Notes: a model not told the origin generated them from the letters alone. DNA of 64,000 nt from Chaenocephalus aceratus (GCA_023974075.1 CM043787.1:36038218-36102217); one strand, 5' to 3'; shown: positions 22,241 to 33,235, counted from the first letter of the stretch. Made by a program: numbers and translations.

Positions 22241-23150
22241 GGGCAACAGGAAGTTGGAACACTTTGTCAGTTTTTGTGTGTTTTGCTTTGTTTTGTTTTT
22301 CAATGAAGCATTTGATAATTCACCTTGATTATACCATGAACACCACAGAGAGATAAGCCTTTTATTGTCTCCCGCATCACACCACAAGGGCAATTTAGGA
22401 GTCCATCAAGGGGATCTAGCAGAAAAAATAACTACCAAATATGAAAATAATTGACATTTTAATACACAATGGAATCTAAAATGGATATAATTTATAGCAA
22501 ATTGTTTAATATGCAGATTCTTAATCCAATAGTGCAGTAAAGGGAGAAATAAAGTATGTAGGAGTGAAGTGAAACAGTCTATTGTAATAGCAAACAGTAA
22601 TTAGACTATAGAGCTGTAACATAATAAGTAACATAATTATACATAACATTTTCAGGCTTATGACATAAATAAGAGGCAAATAATTTTAAGAAAATAAATA
22701 TGGTTTTAACTAACTTATACTGCCCTCTTAAGTGGTGTCATGCTGACATAGTTAAAATATCTGGGTATGGGTCGCGTTTGCCATTCGATCAGTGAGGGGA
22801 GAAAAATGCAACAAAAATGGTCAAAATCCGTTAATATATGGATGAGTGGGGTGCGGGCTGGACACAAGCCGTGGGGGGACACCCGAGACCGGGCAATGTC
22901 CAAGGTAGAAACCGGGTGAAATAGCCCAAAAAATAATAAAACCGGGGAAACTGGAAAAAAGTGTCCGAAAATAGGCACTCGTGAGGCGGGCAGAGTCCCC
23001 TGTCAACTCCCGTTACATATCTCCATGGTGTCCTTTGAGCGAAAAACTTTTACGAGAACCAGGCTGGGGGGTCAAAAGGGCTTGACCAAGGCCGACCCAA
23101 AGTGCACGGTGAGCGGACTCATCACCTCCGTGATGAGTCTCCATTGTGAT
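22241..23150. other. No gene seen
   Basis: AT-rich to 22700, then a GC-richer stretch with short frames that carry no recognisable motif. It lies between the peptidase polyadenylation signal and the right inner arm of the 7.5 kb element. Confidence 0.5.
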
Positions 23151-23153
23151 TCA

Positions 23154-23271
23154 GTGGGCGGGGAAAAAAAACGTGTTCGTCAGAATCGTCACTTCCTGTA
23201 CTGACAGTGGAGGTGTCCTGACACTGGAGGTCTGCACCGGAACTGTCCTGACAGTGGAGGTCTGCAGGCAG
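23154..23271 (-). repeat. Inner inverted-repeat arm, right
   Basis: Partner of 19043-19160 in opposite orientation. Together the arms bracket the 4 kb that includes the peptidase gene. Confidence 0.92.
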
Positions 23272-23823
23272 GCTCCCATGGACTCTTCGACTCCTCGGTC
23301 CTCCGGTTGTGACCCGGAAATGAATTGTAGCGCGTCATGTTGAAGGACATCTCATTGCTCTAAATGCACTTCGAGGACCGACCGTCAAGGAGGCTTTCTG
23401 GAGGAGCTATAACCGAGGATACACTGATGGGTCCTCCACGGTCCTCCACGGCTCCTTCATGGATGCATTTCCGGCAACAGAGATGTTTCAAAGAGTCGTG
23501 ACGCACGGCCGGACTTATCTCAGCCAATGACAGCTCTGCATGCATCCCCTGGATATTATTTTATTAACTGCTTTCATCGCGACGCGATGTTTACAGTGAG
23601 AACAGTTGTGAGGTCCGTGCAGAAAGCAGAGCAGTGTGTATAATATATATCACTCAGTATAACAGGCCTACATTACTCTCTGTATTTGCTGTAGTTTAGT
23701 AGATATCTACAAACAAAGAGTTGATATTTTTCTAAAACCATTTAGTGCTTCACAATAAAATACACAACGGCTGTAGCCTGTTTTAGGAGCTGTATGTGCG
23801 TGTGTGTGGTGTAGGTGTGTGTG

Positions 23824-25103
23824 CAGTGGCGGCTGGTGTAAAATATTTTTGGTGGGGCTGTTGATATAGTGAGTAAAACATTTTTTTTTGGGAGAAATGA
23901 CCCCTTAAAATAGGACTCCTGGTGATGTAATGGGGCGTTTCCAGTGCAGCGCGGAGCTCGCTTTAATGCTGCGTTCAGACCGGACGCGATGTGAATATTC
24001 GCTTCGCTCTAAACGCTCCTATCGCATCGCTCTAGTCGCTCGAGTTTCACTGCGACTGCCAGCTGTGTTTACTCGCATCATTCAAACAAGACGCGCTGGC
24101 TCGGGAGCTACAAGTACAACAAAATGAACATATTTTACCGTGATTAAATTGTAATACACGTTTCTAAATGATGCCGACGTAACAACATACTGATACCGGT
24201 TAGTAAAAACCATGAATTCATGCTTTGACAAGTCTGCAGACAGACGGCAGGCGAAACACCTTTTAGAATGCTTGTTTTCTGAATGGAGCTTGGCTAAGCA
24301 ACGTTATATATGATCCGACCGTCCACACTCACAACAACGGCCTATACAGACATAAATAAACCAGCGACTGTATTCTCCATGACACAGACAGTCTGTGGTT
24401 TGTACAAAAGATAGCATTTACCTGTTTGCATCGTTTGCATCCAACTAGCCATGTGAGAAGCCTTGTTGATACGTTTTGTCTTTTTCACGAGCTTGCTGTG
24501 ATATATACAAATCGGGTTGGTCCGGTCCAAGGTCTTTAAGTATTAATTTATCTCCCAAACTTCTCCTTTCGAAAGGATTGGAGAGTAGCTCTTGCACGGA
24601 ATTGGGTGCGGACCGAGGTCCGCCGACTCCACCTGCACACCATTCTCATCCAACTACTGCGTCACCTTGGTCACTCACGAGTCTAAACAACAACTCACGT
24701 AAGCAACGTGGGCTCCAACGTGAGCGCCCTCGTGACCAAAATATTTGACGGCGCTGATTGGCTGAAATTATGTATCGGCGGCACAGTTTACTATTGAGAC
24801 TTTTGCAACGTGCTGGTTGCTGCTGTTTGGCTCGGGGGCTCCGCCCGGTAATGATAAACTAATGCCATGGGCAAGGCCAGGCAGGAAACATGTGACTTAT
24901 CAGTAACTTTAGACATCGTAACACAATTTTAAACGAGATTTTATTGTATATTATACATTTGAGTGATACTTTGTATGATATTTACCTATTTAAATATATA
25001 AATATAAAATATATATATATTTTTTAATTTAATATTTTTTTTTATATTTTCTTTTGTATGTAGGAAGAGGTGGGGCGGCGCCCCTATGGGCCGGCCGCCA
25101 CTG
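23824..25103. mobile_element. Non-autonomous hAT, 1.28 kb
   Basis: The left end CAGTGGCGGCTGGTG and the inverse of the right end CAGTGGCGGCCGGCC are flanked by tgtgtgtg on both sides (23816-23823, 25104-25111). The target was itself a GT-rich stretch, so the duplication is less diagnostic than usual. No transposase is readable. Confidence 0.78.
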
Positions 25104-25837
25104 TGTGTGTGGTACAGTGTGTGCATAGATGCAGCGGACAGACAGGTCTCAGTTGGTTTGGTGTCCTCTGCTTACTTTTAATACTTGTAAATACAACTTT
25201 TGGCCCGTAATTTATTTTCCTCATTGTAGCGACCAGAGGGGAGAGGGGGGGATATATCCAGTCTCTGATAGTGTTACATTATTATTATTATGAGAGTGCT
25301 CTGTTTGATTCTGAAATTGTATATATTTATATAAATATATACATAGCCTATATATGTGTGTGTGCGTGTTGTAGGAGCAGACACAGTTGTGGTGGCTTAA
25401 AGCCCAGCTCTGCTCCGCGCCGTCCGTTAGATGAGCCTGGTCAGATTAATAAGAAAAGGAGTTCAAAACACCGGCATACAAGTTATAACAATAATCTGAT
25501 TTTAATGGTAAAAAGACACAATACGAAAATACAGAGTGCCCTGTAACAGAGCACTCCGGGCTCCCCGCTCCACTGCCGTGCGATACAGGTATCGGGACCG
25601 GCCAGTCAGCAACAGGGGGCACCGTGCATGAATAAACAACAGTATATATGGACCTTTTTGGGGCGGAGAGTCACTGCTTATCTTCCACTGGACTTCACTC
25701 CTTTAATTTCCCAGGGAAGGTTTCACACAAACTATTCTTTCTCAAACAATCAAACATTGTACACAGATATATTAGTATCAAACATTGGCCCCAAAAAGAA
25801 CCTTGAAAAGGACATGTGTGTGTGTTTGGTAAAGAGG

Positions 25838-25840
<3 letters not shown>

Positions 25841-25914
<74 letters not shown>

Positions 25915-25992
25915 GATATCTTAGTCAGGGAGTGTGTGTGTGTGTGTGTGTGTGTGTGTCAGGGTGTCTGGGAAAGTGTATGTGTGTGTGTG
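25841..25992 (+). repeat. (GT)n microsatellites
   Basis: A main (GT)n run at about 25841-25913, with further runs at 25933-25959 and 25981-25992. They are separated by related spacers (TTGATATCTTAGTCAGGGAG, GGGTGTCTGGGAAAGTGTAT), so the region is itself a larger imperfect tandem repeat up to ~26052. Confidence 0.95.
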
Positions 25993-26104
25993 TTGGTATC
26001 TTGGTCAGGGAGTGTATTGTGTGTGTGTGTCAGGGTGTCTGGGAAAGTGTATGTAAGAAGGTTTATATATATAGGATTACTTAAAAACAGTCCCAAATAA
26101 TACA

Positions 26105-26240
26105 TGTTCACTTCAATACAGTTCAAGATAATACCTGTTTACTTTAATACAGTTTAGAACAATATCTGTTTGCTTTAATACAGTTTAGAACAATATCTGT
26201 TTGCTTTAATACAGTTTAGAACAATATCTGTTTGCTTTAG
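26105..26240 (+). repeat. 31-bp minisatellite
   Basis: About 4.3 copies of a 31-bp unit beginning AATACAGTTTAGAACAATAT. The last three copies are nearly identical and the first is diverged. Confidence 0.92.
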
Positions 26241-26566
26241 TGTCCGCATCTGTAGCCTGTTATTGTCTCATTATACCGCACTGTGAATGAATCAAAGTAA
26301 ATATATAAGTCATCATGAACACATCTGTCCATCAGACAGAGGGCTGCTGTGCCCTCTGTCATCATTAATGGACGTCTCTTTAAAATGACCGCACAGAGGA
26401 GAGGAGTTCTCATTTCTCTAACCGCCTGCTGCTTCCCCTCCTCTCTCCTCGGTTCCCCTCATCGGCTCCTCCGCTCGCATCTCCTGTGGGCGGGACTAAG
26501 TATCGAGGATAGGAGTCGAGGAGGGGAGTTCGAGAAATGAGAAAGGGCCTATCTATTTGGCGCTGG

Positions 26567-26600
26567 CCAGAGCCGTATATTATATATTATACGGCTCTGG
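26567..26600. repeat. AT-cored palindrome at the P/hAT joint
   Basis: CCAGAGCCGTATA ... TATACGGCTCTGG forms a near-perfect palindrome beginning inside the right copy of the P-element target duplication. GGCGCTGGCC occurs on both outer sides. Confidence 0.85.
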
Positions 26601-26850
26601 CGCTGGCCATAGGTAACTGTTCTTCTTCATGTATTGTGTTCGTTTTGTTGTGTTTTGTTCTTGTTCTTCATTTGTTATTTACGGGCGGCTGGCTTTTAGG
26701 CGCAATACCGCCCCCTAGATTATATATAGTGTAATACTGCCCTGAGTGACAGACTTTTTTCCCACTCGTAAAAAAAAGCGTATTCGCCGTGTGACTGCAT
26801 GTGCCGAACCGTGACGGTACGGGACGAATACGGATACCGTTACACCCCTA

Positions 26851-27191
26851 CTAGCTAGTGATTAGTTCAAAAGCAGTTACAGGAGTTGGGTTCTAGTGCT
26901 GCATATCTTAAACCGTTACCCTGGCCAAATCACAAATTAAAGTGATGCACATCACGTGATATCGTATCTGTTCTTGGAGTGCTGCCAACTGTGTCCTGTC
27001 TGTAGAAGGAGAGTTAGCCAGTTAAAAGAGGAGTGGTTACATGGTGAGGTGTGTCCACCTTCAGTGCTGGGGGTGAATTTAAGCCCACCCCCTCCCACGT
27101 GTATGCATATATATACCTGCACAGAAGCTGCACTGGAAGCGACAGCAGGGAGTCTAGCTGACGATTGATCAGGGCATCAGCAGAGGTCAAC
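26851..27191 (+). promoter_or_regulatory. rhcg: Proximal promoter and 5' leader of rhcg
   Basis: These 340 bp separate the hAT terminus from the rhcg ATG. A TATATATA box lies at 27108-27115, placing a likely start site near 27135-27145 and giving a leader of about 50 bases. Two CACGTG E-boxes occur at 26953-26958 and 27096-27101. Factor binding is not shown by sequence alone. All regulatory DNA beyond this interval is separated from the gene by 14.45 kb of transposon sequence. Confidence 0.65.
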
Positions 27192-30100
27192 ATGGGGAAC
27201 TTGTTTGAGTGCTTGGGGAATTTCTTCGGCCGGAAGAACACCAATGTGCGTGTTAGTCTGCCGGCTGTCTGCTTCATCTGGCAGATTGCTATGATTGTAC
27301 TGTTTGGAATTTTCGTCCGGTATGATGAGGAATCAGATGTGAAGAAATGGTTAGAGCTAAAAGAAAGTGCCAACATCACCAGCAACATCGAAAATGACTT
27401 CTACTTCAGATATCCAAGTAAGTACATTTAATAGGAAGCCTGTAAACAAATCTACTCTGCAATTAAAGTGTCATCTTTTAATGCAGGTGAGTTAGGATCC
27501 TGTGTGTCGGTGACAAAGGACCAAGTTGAGTTTTGATCTGTTAATTAATGGCTGTTAATACATTCTTGCCATTTAACAACATTTCCACTGTCTTGTTTCT
27601 GTATTTGGTTTCATGGCAAGACATTGCCACATCATGGCAAGACATTGCCACATCATGGCAAGACATTGCCACATCACAATACTGAGAGAAGAAGGCTGTT
27701 TTTCCTATGAGATGGAATATTTAAAAAAGTTAACAAACTTGGTTTCATAGCTGAAACTTTTTTTGTAGGCCCTTTCTTTTCCTTGTATGTAACGGTAAAA
27801 TATTTGCATTGCAATACAAAATATGACTTTTCTGGGTTTACTTGTGACACGCTATCTTTTGAAGCTACATTTGTGTGCGCTTTGACCTCGTCATAAATTA
27901 TCCACCTCCAAGGAAGAGAGTAATCAGTTTCAACAAATCAAACAGATACAATCTCAGCTTGCAGGCAAATCTATCATTTGTAAGAAGCTTCAATTCAGCA
28001 TTTAAGTTACCCTATAAGCTAATTAATGTGAAGCAGACGGTTGAGAGTTCAAGAGAGAAAGAGATTTTTGTCATAGCCTGATATGTTTTTATTTTTACAA
28101 ATGTGTTTATTTTCTTTCTTCAGGTTTCCAAGACGTCCATGTCATGATCTTTGTTGGATTTGGTTTCCTCATGACCTTCCTGAAACGCTACAGCTTCAGT
28201 GGGGTTGGCTTCAACTTCCTGATCGCTGCCTTTGGTCTGCAGTGGGCTCTTCTCATGCAAGGCTGGTTCCATTCTCTGGACCCCGTCACCGCAACAATCT
28301 CTATCGGAGTAGAAAGGTAGGTCTTAATTTTAAGCAAAATCATCAGTTTTTTCTGTGCTTCATTTAGTCAACTTGAAAGATGACTGGTGAGTCATGTAAC
28401 TCAAAAATGAAAACACATTATTTAACGCTACAAGGCAAATGTTCTTTGAAGATGGACAGGAAGGTTTCTCTTTTCTTACACTTTAGAATTTTTGTCCCCG
28501 CCGGCACGTAAACATTTTCACTTTTGTCTGGTCCTGTCTTGTGGCACCTGTCGTAGCAACTTAAAATCAGCTGTTGTCTAGAGAAAATGATCAGTTAGGT
28601 AACAAACGTACAGCAACACAATATTCGTATTAAAGGCATCAAAGATATATTTTAATGCTTGCAAGTATGGAGTCTCCACCAAAGAGAGCGTCCTGTTCTG
28701 TGTGTAACAGACTCTTCCTATAGGAAGACACCACAACTTATTTACATTCCAATCAACATAATTTGGGTGTAAATTATGTGCAAAAACTCACCCTACAAGG
28801 AACTGGATATGCAGATAACCCCTAGGCAAGGCAAGGCAAGTTTATTTATATAGCACTTTTCAACGCAGGGTAATTCAAAGTGCTTTACAAAAAAAAATGA
28901 AAGACATTAAGCATTAAAAAAGAAAAGCTAATAAAATAAACATTAAGGAAAAATACATGGATAAAAGTTACAGTGCAGTCTAAAATATGAATAGTTCAAT
29001 TAAACATTACAAGAAAAAGTACATGGATAAGTACCCTAGAGCAAATTTCTTCCTTTGTCCCTGTCCTTCCTGTAGAAACACATCTGTTATCACACACACA
29101 TTTATATGCAATTCCCAGGATACCACTCATAGAGAAACAGATTACAGTAGTAATATTAATCACACAATTTCATTAACATGCCATAGAAGGAAAGCAGTCA
29201 ATCTTGTCATTGCAAAGATAGAGTTTACTGCCCTTCCTTTGTACAATCTATAAAATGCAAATGTGCTTGTTTGGTCTTCTCCACTTATTGTGACCTTGCC
29301 TTACCCTTTACCTCGCCTTCGACAGTATGATCAATGCAGACTTCTGCTGTGCCGGCTCTCTGATTGCCATGGGTGCCCTGCTGGGGAAAGTAAGCCCCGT
29401 CCAGCTGATGATTGTCACTTTATTTGGCGTCACACTGTTTGCTGTGGAAGAATACATCATCCTCGACCTCCTTCATGTGAGTTTCACCAAAAACAATGAT
29501 TCCACAGGAAAGTTGTGTGAAGAGGGAAAATGTTCCACCACACTTTGCAATTTATGTTGTTGTGCTGCTTGTTCCTTCAGTGCCGAGATGCTGGTGGCTC
29601 CATGGTCATTCACGCCTTTGGAGGGTACTATGGTTTAGCCATCTCCTGGGTCCTTTATCGACCGAAACTACACCAGAGCAAAAGCCTCAATGGATCTGTC
29701 TATCACTCTGATATGTTTGCCATGATTGGTGAGTGATTTATATATATATATATATATATGCACATGTGTCAAGGTTTTCTTTTGGACACACATTCATCAC
29801 CTAATTACTTGATTGAGTAATTCTTGTGGTTTGATTGGCCCACCTCACAGGCACACTTTTCCTCTGGATGTTCTGGCCCAGTTTTAACTCAGCCATCACA
29901 GACCACGGCGACGGGCAGCCCAGAGCGGCCATTAACACTTACCTGGCGCTCGCCTCCTCTGTTCTCACCGCTGTGGCCATCTCCAGCATGTCTCAGAAGA
30001 AAGGAAAGCTGGACATGGTACTGCTAAGTCCCTGCAAAACATGAAATTAATCAACAATTAATCAATGCATTTTTTTCCATTTCTTGTGACTAACTTGCAG

Positions 30101-30805
30101 TTGTTTTCTGACAGGTGCATATCCAGAACGCCACTTTGGCCGGTGGGGTTGCCATGGGAACAGCTGCAGAGTTCATGATCACTCCTTACGGTTCACTCAT
30201 CGTGGGTTTCTGCTGCGGCATCATCTCCACCTTTGGCTACCTCTTTGTCACGGTGAGCCTCCATACTTTTTGATCTGAGAAATCTCCTGATGTCTGTGCA
30301 CTGGCCAAAAGACGGTTCATTAAAAACTCTGAAGGGAGCGGCATGAAAAAGAGAAGGAACATGTTTGTGGATTGTGTTTCAGGACGATGACATGATTATT
30401 GGAAATGGTGTTTTATTCTTAGAGCAGACACTAAGTACTTTCAAATGTGCATGTAACATGGAAAAAGTCTAACTGGTTCATGTAGTTGTGTCAACATAGT
30501 GAAAGTGTTGCTTATTAAACGGGACCCATGTCCTTTGTTTCAAAGGGTTGTTTTAAAGTGAAGGGAAGCTTTAACATTACAATCAAACACATTACTAATT
30601 AGGGATCTTAACATACCCTGGGTACAGATCAAGAAATCAATGAATACATGTTTGCATTCTCAGCCCTTCTTGGAAAAGACCCTCAAGCTCCAGGATACAT
30701 GTGGCATCCACAACCTGCATGCTGTGCCAGGGATGCTCGGGGGCTTTGTAGGCGCCATAGTTGCTGCATTCGCTAATGAAGATGTCTATGGCAAAGAGGG
30801 GTATG

Positions 30806-30863
<58 letters not shown>

Positions 30864-33235
30864 CATTCTAAAAACCTGACTCACCTGTTTGTTGCCTTTG
30901 CCGACAAAAACACTCCCAGGCATAGTCTACATCAGGGGTTCTCAAAGTGCGGCCCGCGGGCCAATGGCGGCCCTCGGAAAAATTTCTGGCGGCCCGCGAT
31001 AGTTAATGTGATATTTTAATCCTCCATGGTTCGTATCTAGTAATTTAGGTTAACTTCCTGTTTCGTTTGCATGCTTTTATTTTGAAGGCGAGATAACGTG
31101 TTTGACAGGAAGTTGTGGTGGCATTGGAGACAACTTGACGGATAAAGTAGTGTCTACTATGTAACGGCAGAGAAAGAGAACAACGGACTGTATGTTTTAA
31201 ATGTTTAGCACCCCCCGAAGAGGCCACAAGCTCTTACGTTGGGTCTGGAGTTACAAATAAATTCTGATTCATCAGTAAAGTAAAGCCTACGACCATTATT
31301 CGGAGGGAAATGCTACACTGTCATTTTTGCTAGATCAAAAGTCGAAAGTTGTCTTGGATGAGTCACTAGTTGACTGGTAAGAAATTATATGAGAAGCCGC
31401 TGTGGTGCATCTGATTAAAATGGCAGAGAAGATGTATTCTCCAAATGATGTTTATTGTAAATAAGAGGTGAATGCCAAGATATGTACACAAAATGTATGT
31501 GTGTTTGTTTGTATATATAGGTAGGCGTGTGTGTGATTGTGGTTATTTGTGTTTGCGTGTGTGGTTAAGTATATGAACGCACACAAAAGTCCGGTTATAC
31601 AATAAAACAACAAGCTGTCTCTCCCAACGTCCACACTCAGGCACACTGTTATTTCCACTGACTACCCCCAGCGCGAGCATCCCCAAACTCACTCCCTGAT
31701 TGGATGCACGAGAGGAGCTATGAGGGGTGCATGCACTGGAAGTATGTCCCAAAGGCGGCAAAGTGTTCACGTGAACAGCCCGTGGCCCAAACCATCAGTC
31801 CTTCGCAACAAAAGTTGTTGGAAGTTTTCGTTGTGTAAGCGAGATGGAGGAGCCAGGGCCGTCGCGTAAAAAACGTTGTGTCAGTGAGGAGAAAAGGAAG
31901 TTCCAGGAGAAATGGAGCAACGCTTACTTCGTTTCACCTCAGGGGTCGGATAAAGTGATATGCCTCATCTGCAAGCAGGTGAATGCAATGCTCAAGGAGT
32001 ATAACATCAAACGCCATTATGATGCCAATCATAAAATGTACCCTGCTGATAAGACAGGAAATCCACAGCATATCACTCACTCCAGCACAATACTCTCTCT
32101 GTGTGTGTGTGTTTGCAAGGCACTTTTGAGACAAATTAATGTTTGATTAATCTTAATGTATAGTCAAGTGTATACTGTATGTATAATTGGTTAGTTAGTA
32201 CAATAAAGAAAGGATTTGTTTTGGAATTATTTTGTGTTCCGTTTTTTCTTCGGCGGCCCTCAATCCAATATTGGGTACCTAAATTGGCCCTCACTCATCA
32301 AAACTTTGAGAACCCCTGGTCTACATACACGGTTTGCTAAAAACCATATTTGTTTCTGCCTAGGTTGAAACGTGTATTCGACTTTGAAGGCGATTTTGCA
32401 AACAGAACGCCAGGAACCCAGGGAGGCTTTCAGGCGGCTGGCACATGTGTGGCTATTGCATTTGGACTTGTTGGAGGAGGGGTTGTTGGTAAGTTGTTCA
32501 AATGTGTTGTTCATTAATATAACACTTATATATTTATACAGTTTCAAGGATTATATTACTGTAAAGGGGTCAAGAGGCATGATTATGTTGAATTTTGGAG
32601 AATTTAATCCTAAAGTGTTTAGAAGCACAGCAATAGTTACATCTAAATGTCCTTCGACTTTTATATTACTATAATTATAATCATACTTTTAATTATGTGA
32701 CACTTAAAAGAGATTTGATTACAATATTGCAAGTGCAAAGTTGTATTCATGTTGGAAAACAGTCATGGCCAAAAAGAACGAATTGTGTATACCTACTTAA
32801 TGCCGTTTTTCCTTTTTGTTCTCTCTCTTTAAAGGTCTAATTCTGCGGTTCCCTATCTGGGGCGACCCTGCTGATGACAACTGCTTTGATGATGAAGTTT
32901 ATTGGGAGGTAAGGGGGTTTTTCCAACTCTAAATGTTGTTCTCGCCCTTTCTTAAAGCTAAAATACACTGGTCATTGAAATGACTTTGCTGAGTTTCGGG
33001 CTCATGATCTTTTTCAATGTATGTTTTAGGTTCCTGAGGAGGACGAGGAGGAGATCATCCCTCCTGTTTTGGAGTATAACAACCACATGATTCACAAGCA
33101 CCAAGACATGTAAGCTCACTTACACTGAGACATCCTCATTCCCTCATTGCTCTCTCCTGAATTCTCATTAATTGTGAGATTTCCTTCCTTTTTTACGACA
33201 GATCGGAGTCAAACTTTTCTGTGGAGCAAAGTTAG
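27192..33235 (+). CDS. rhcg: Rh family C glycoprotein (ammonia channel), complete, 11 exons
   Basis: Coding exons: 27192-27417, 28124-28316, 29326-29476, 29581-29728, 29851-30017, 30115-30252, 30664-30800, 32364-32488, 32835-32908, 33030-33109, 33202-33235. They total 1473 nt, 490 codons plus stop, all with GT/AG borders and consistent phases. The protein is a polytopic Rh/Amt/Mep channel, which in fish epithelia moves NH3. Conserved features: twin histidines H201 ([10 protein letters not shown]) and H360 ([12 protein letters not shown]), phenylalanine gate F146 and F251, D193 in CRDAGGSM, a glycosylation site at N61, and C-terminal [20 protein letters not shown] and EYNNHM. The length is close to mammalian RHCG (about 480). 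The start is chosen for [20 protein letters not shown], which fits the family N-terminus. Intron 4 has a short (TA)n run and intron 7 a (CA)n run and a hAT insertion. Which teleost rhcg paralogue this is could not be settled. Confidence 0.97.
27612..27674 (+). repeat. Three 21-bp tandem units in rhcg intron 1
   Basis: Three perfect copies of catggcaagacattgccaca plus t. Each unit contains the small inverted repeat GGCAA-gaca-TTGCC. Confidence 0.95.
28826..29033 (-). mobile_element. LINE 3' tail in rhcg intron 2
   Basis: A 208-bp, heavily 5'-truncated copy of the same L2-like family as 7086-9515, minus strand, sharing the GGCAAGGCAAGTTTATTTAT terminus. It is flanked by ccctag on both sides (28820-28825, 29034-29039). 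Confidence 0.85.
29738..29759 (+). repeat. (TA)n in rhcg intron 4
   Basis: A short run of TA dinucleotides a few bases after the exon 4 donor. Confidence 0.9.
30807..30861 (+). repeat. (CA)27 directly at the intron 7 donor of rhcg
   Basis: The donor gtatgt occupies 30801-30806 and the CA run begins at the next base. CA repeats are known binding sites of hnRNP L, which can affect nearby splice sites; an effect here is inference. Confidence 0.95.
30933..32318 (+). mobile_element. hAT element in rhcg intron 7, perfect 8-bp duplication
   Basis: The termini CAGGGGTTCTCAAAGT are perfect 16-bp inverted repeats, flanked by gtctacat on both sides (30925-30932, 32319-32326). The 1386-bp element is in the same orientation as rhcg. 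It holds a promoter-proximal exon with a BED-like finger, then a 3' end rich in GGCGGCCCTC motifs. The clean ends suggest a fairly recent insertion. Confidence 0.95.
31844..32146 (+). pseudogene. N-terminal transposase fragment with BED-like finger
   Basis: ATG at 31844 begins [20 protein letters not shown] and reads through [11 protein letters not shown] to [20 protein letters not shown] and HYDANH, a CxxC...H-x4-H finger like those in GTF2IRD2-related (Charlie-type) hAT transposases. After about 80 codons the frame runs into unrelated sequence and a GT-rich stretch and stops at 32146. The catalytic domain is absent. Confidence 0.75.

Larger units (their letters stand above)
18994..26549 (+). 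mobile_element. 7.5 kb element of unassigned superfamily carrying a Ulp1-like gene
   Basis: The left end GGCCCTTTCTCATTTCATC and the reverse complement of the right end GGCCCTTTCTCATTTCTCG are inverted. Both are followed within a few bases by CCTCCTCGACTC, and flanked by TAT on each side (18991-18993, 26550-26552). A longer inner inverted repeat pairs 19043-19160 with 23154-23271. The body contains a spliced Ulp1/C48-like peptidase gene (20759-22235) on the plus strand. Two hAT insertions (19330-20188, 23824-25103) and microsatellites enlarge it. The inner arm position suggests the original right end is displaced by about 3.2 kb of later sequence. No transposase was recognised, so the superfamily is open. 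Confidence 0.6.
13266..26565 (-). mobile_element. P element (THAP9-like), with large nested insertions
   Basis: The boundaries are set by the 8-bp direct repeat gccagagc at 13258-13265 and 26566-26573. The ends begin CA and finish TG, as in P elements, and share an inner inverted motif AGAAGAGTTAC (13279 and near 18988). Between them the minus strand carries a THAP domain and a P-type transposase (15567-17637). Insertions inside are a hAT at 13788-14764, an LTR-like element at 14862-15242, and a 7.5 kb element at 18994-26549. Without those the P element would be about 4.4 kb. The exact right end is less certain than the left. Confidence 0.72.
12396..26850 (-). mobile_element. hAT element split by a 13.3 kb nested insertion
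   Basis: The left end TAGGGGTGTAACGGTTCAC at 12396 and the reverse complement of the right end TAGGGGTGTAACGGTATCC at 26850 are inverted termini. The outer 8-mers are ctagatag (12388-12395) and ctagctag (26851-26858), a 7/8 target duplication. Both ends carry ACGGTTCGG-type subterminal repeats. Removing the P element (13266-26565) leaves about 1.15 kb: a promoter/5' part from 26566 to 26850 and an internally deleted transposase at 12920-13268, minus strand. Confidence 0.85.

Noticed and set aside
25628..26100. Long Cys-Val open frames
   Set aside because: Pure translation of (GT)n microsatellites.
27612..27674. CRISPR-like spaced repeat
   Set aside because: The three 21-bp units are directly adjacent without spacers, in an intron of a vertebrate gene.
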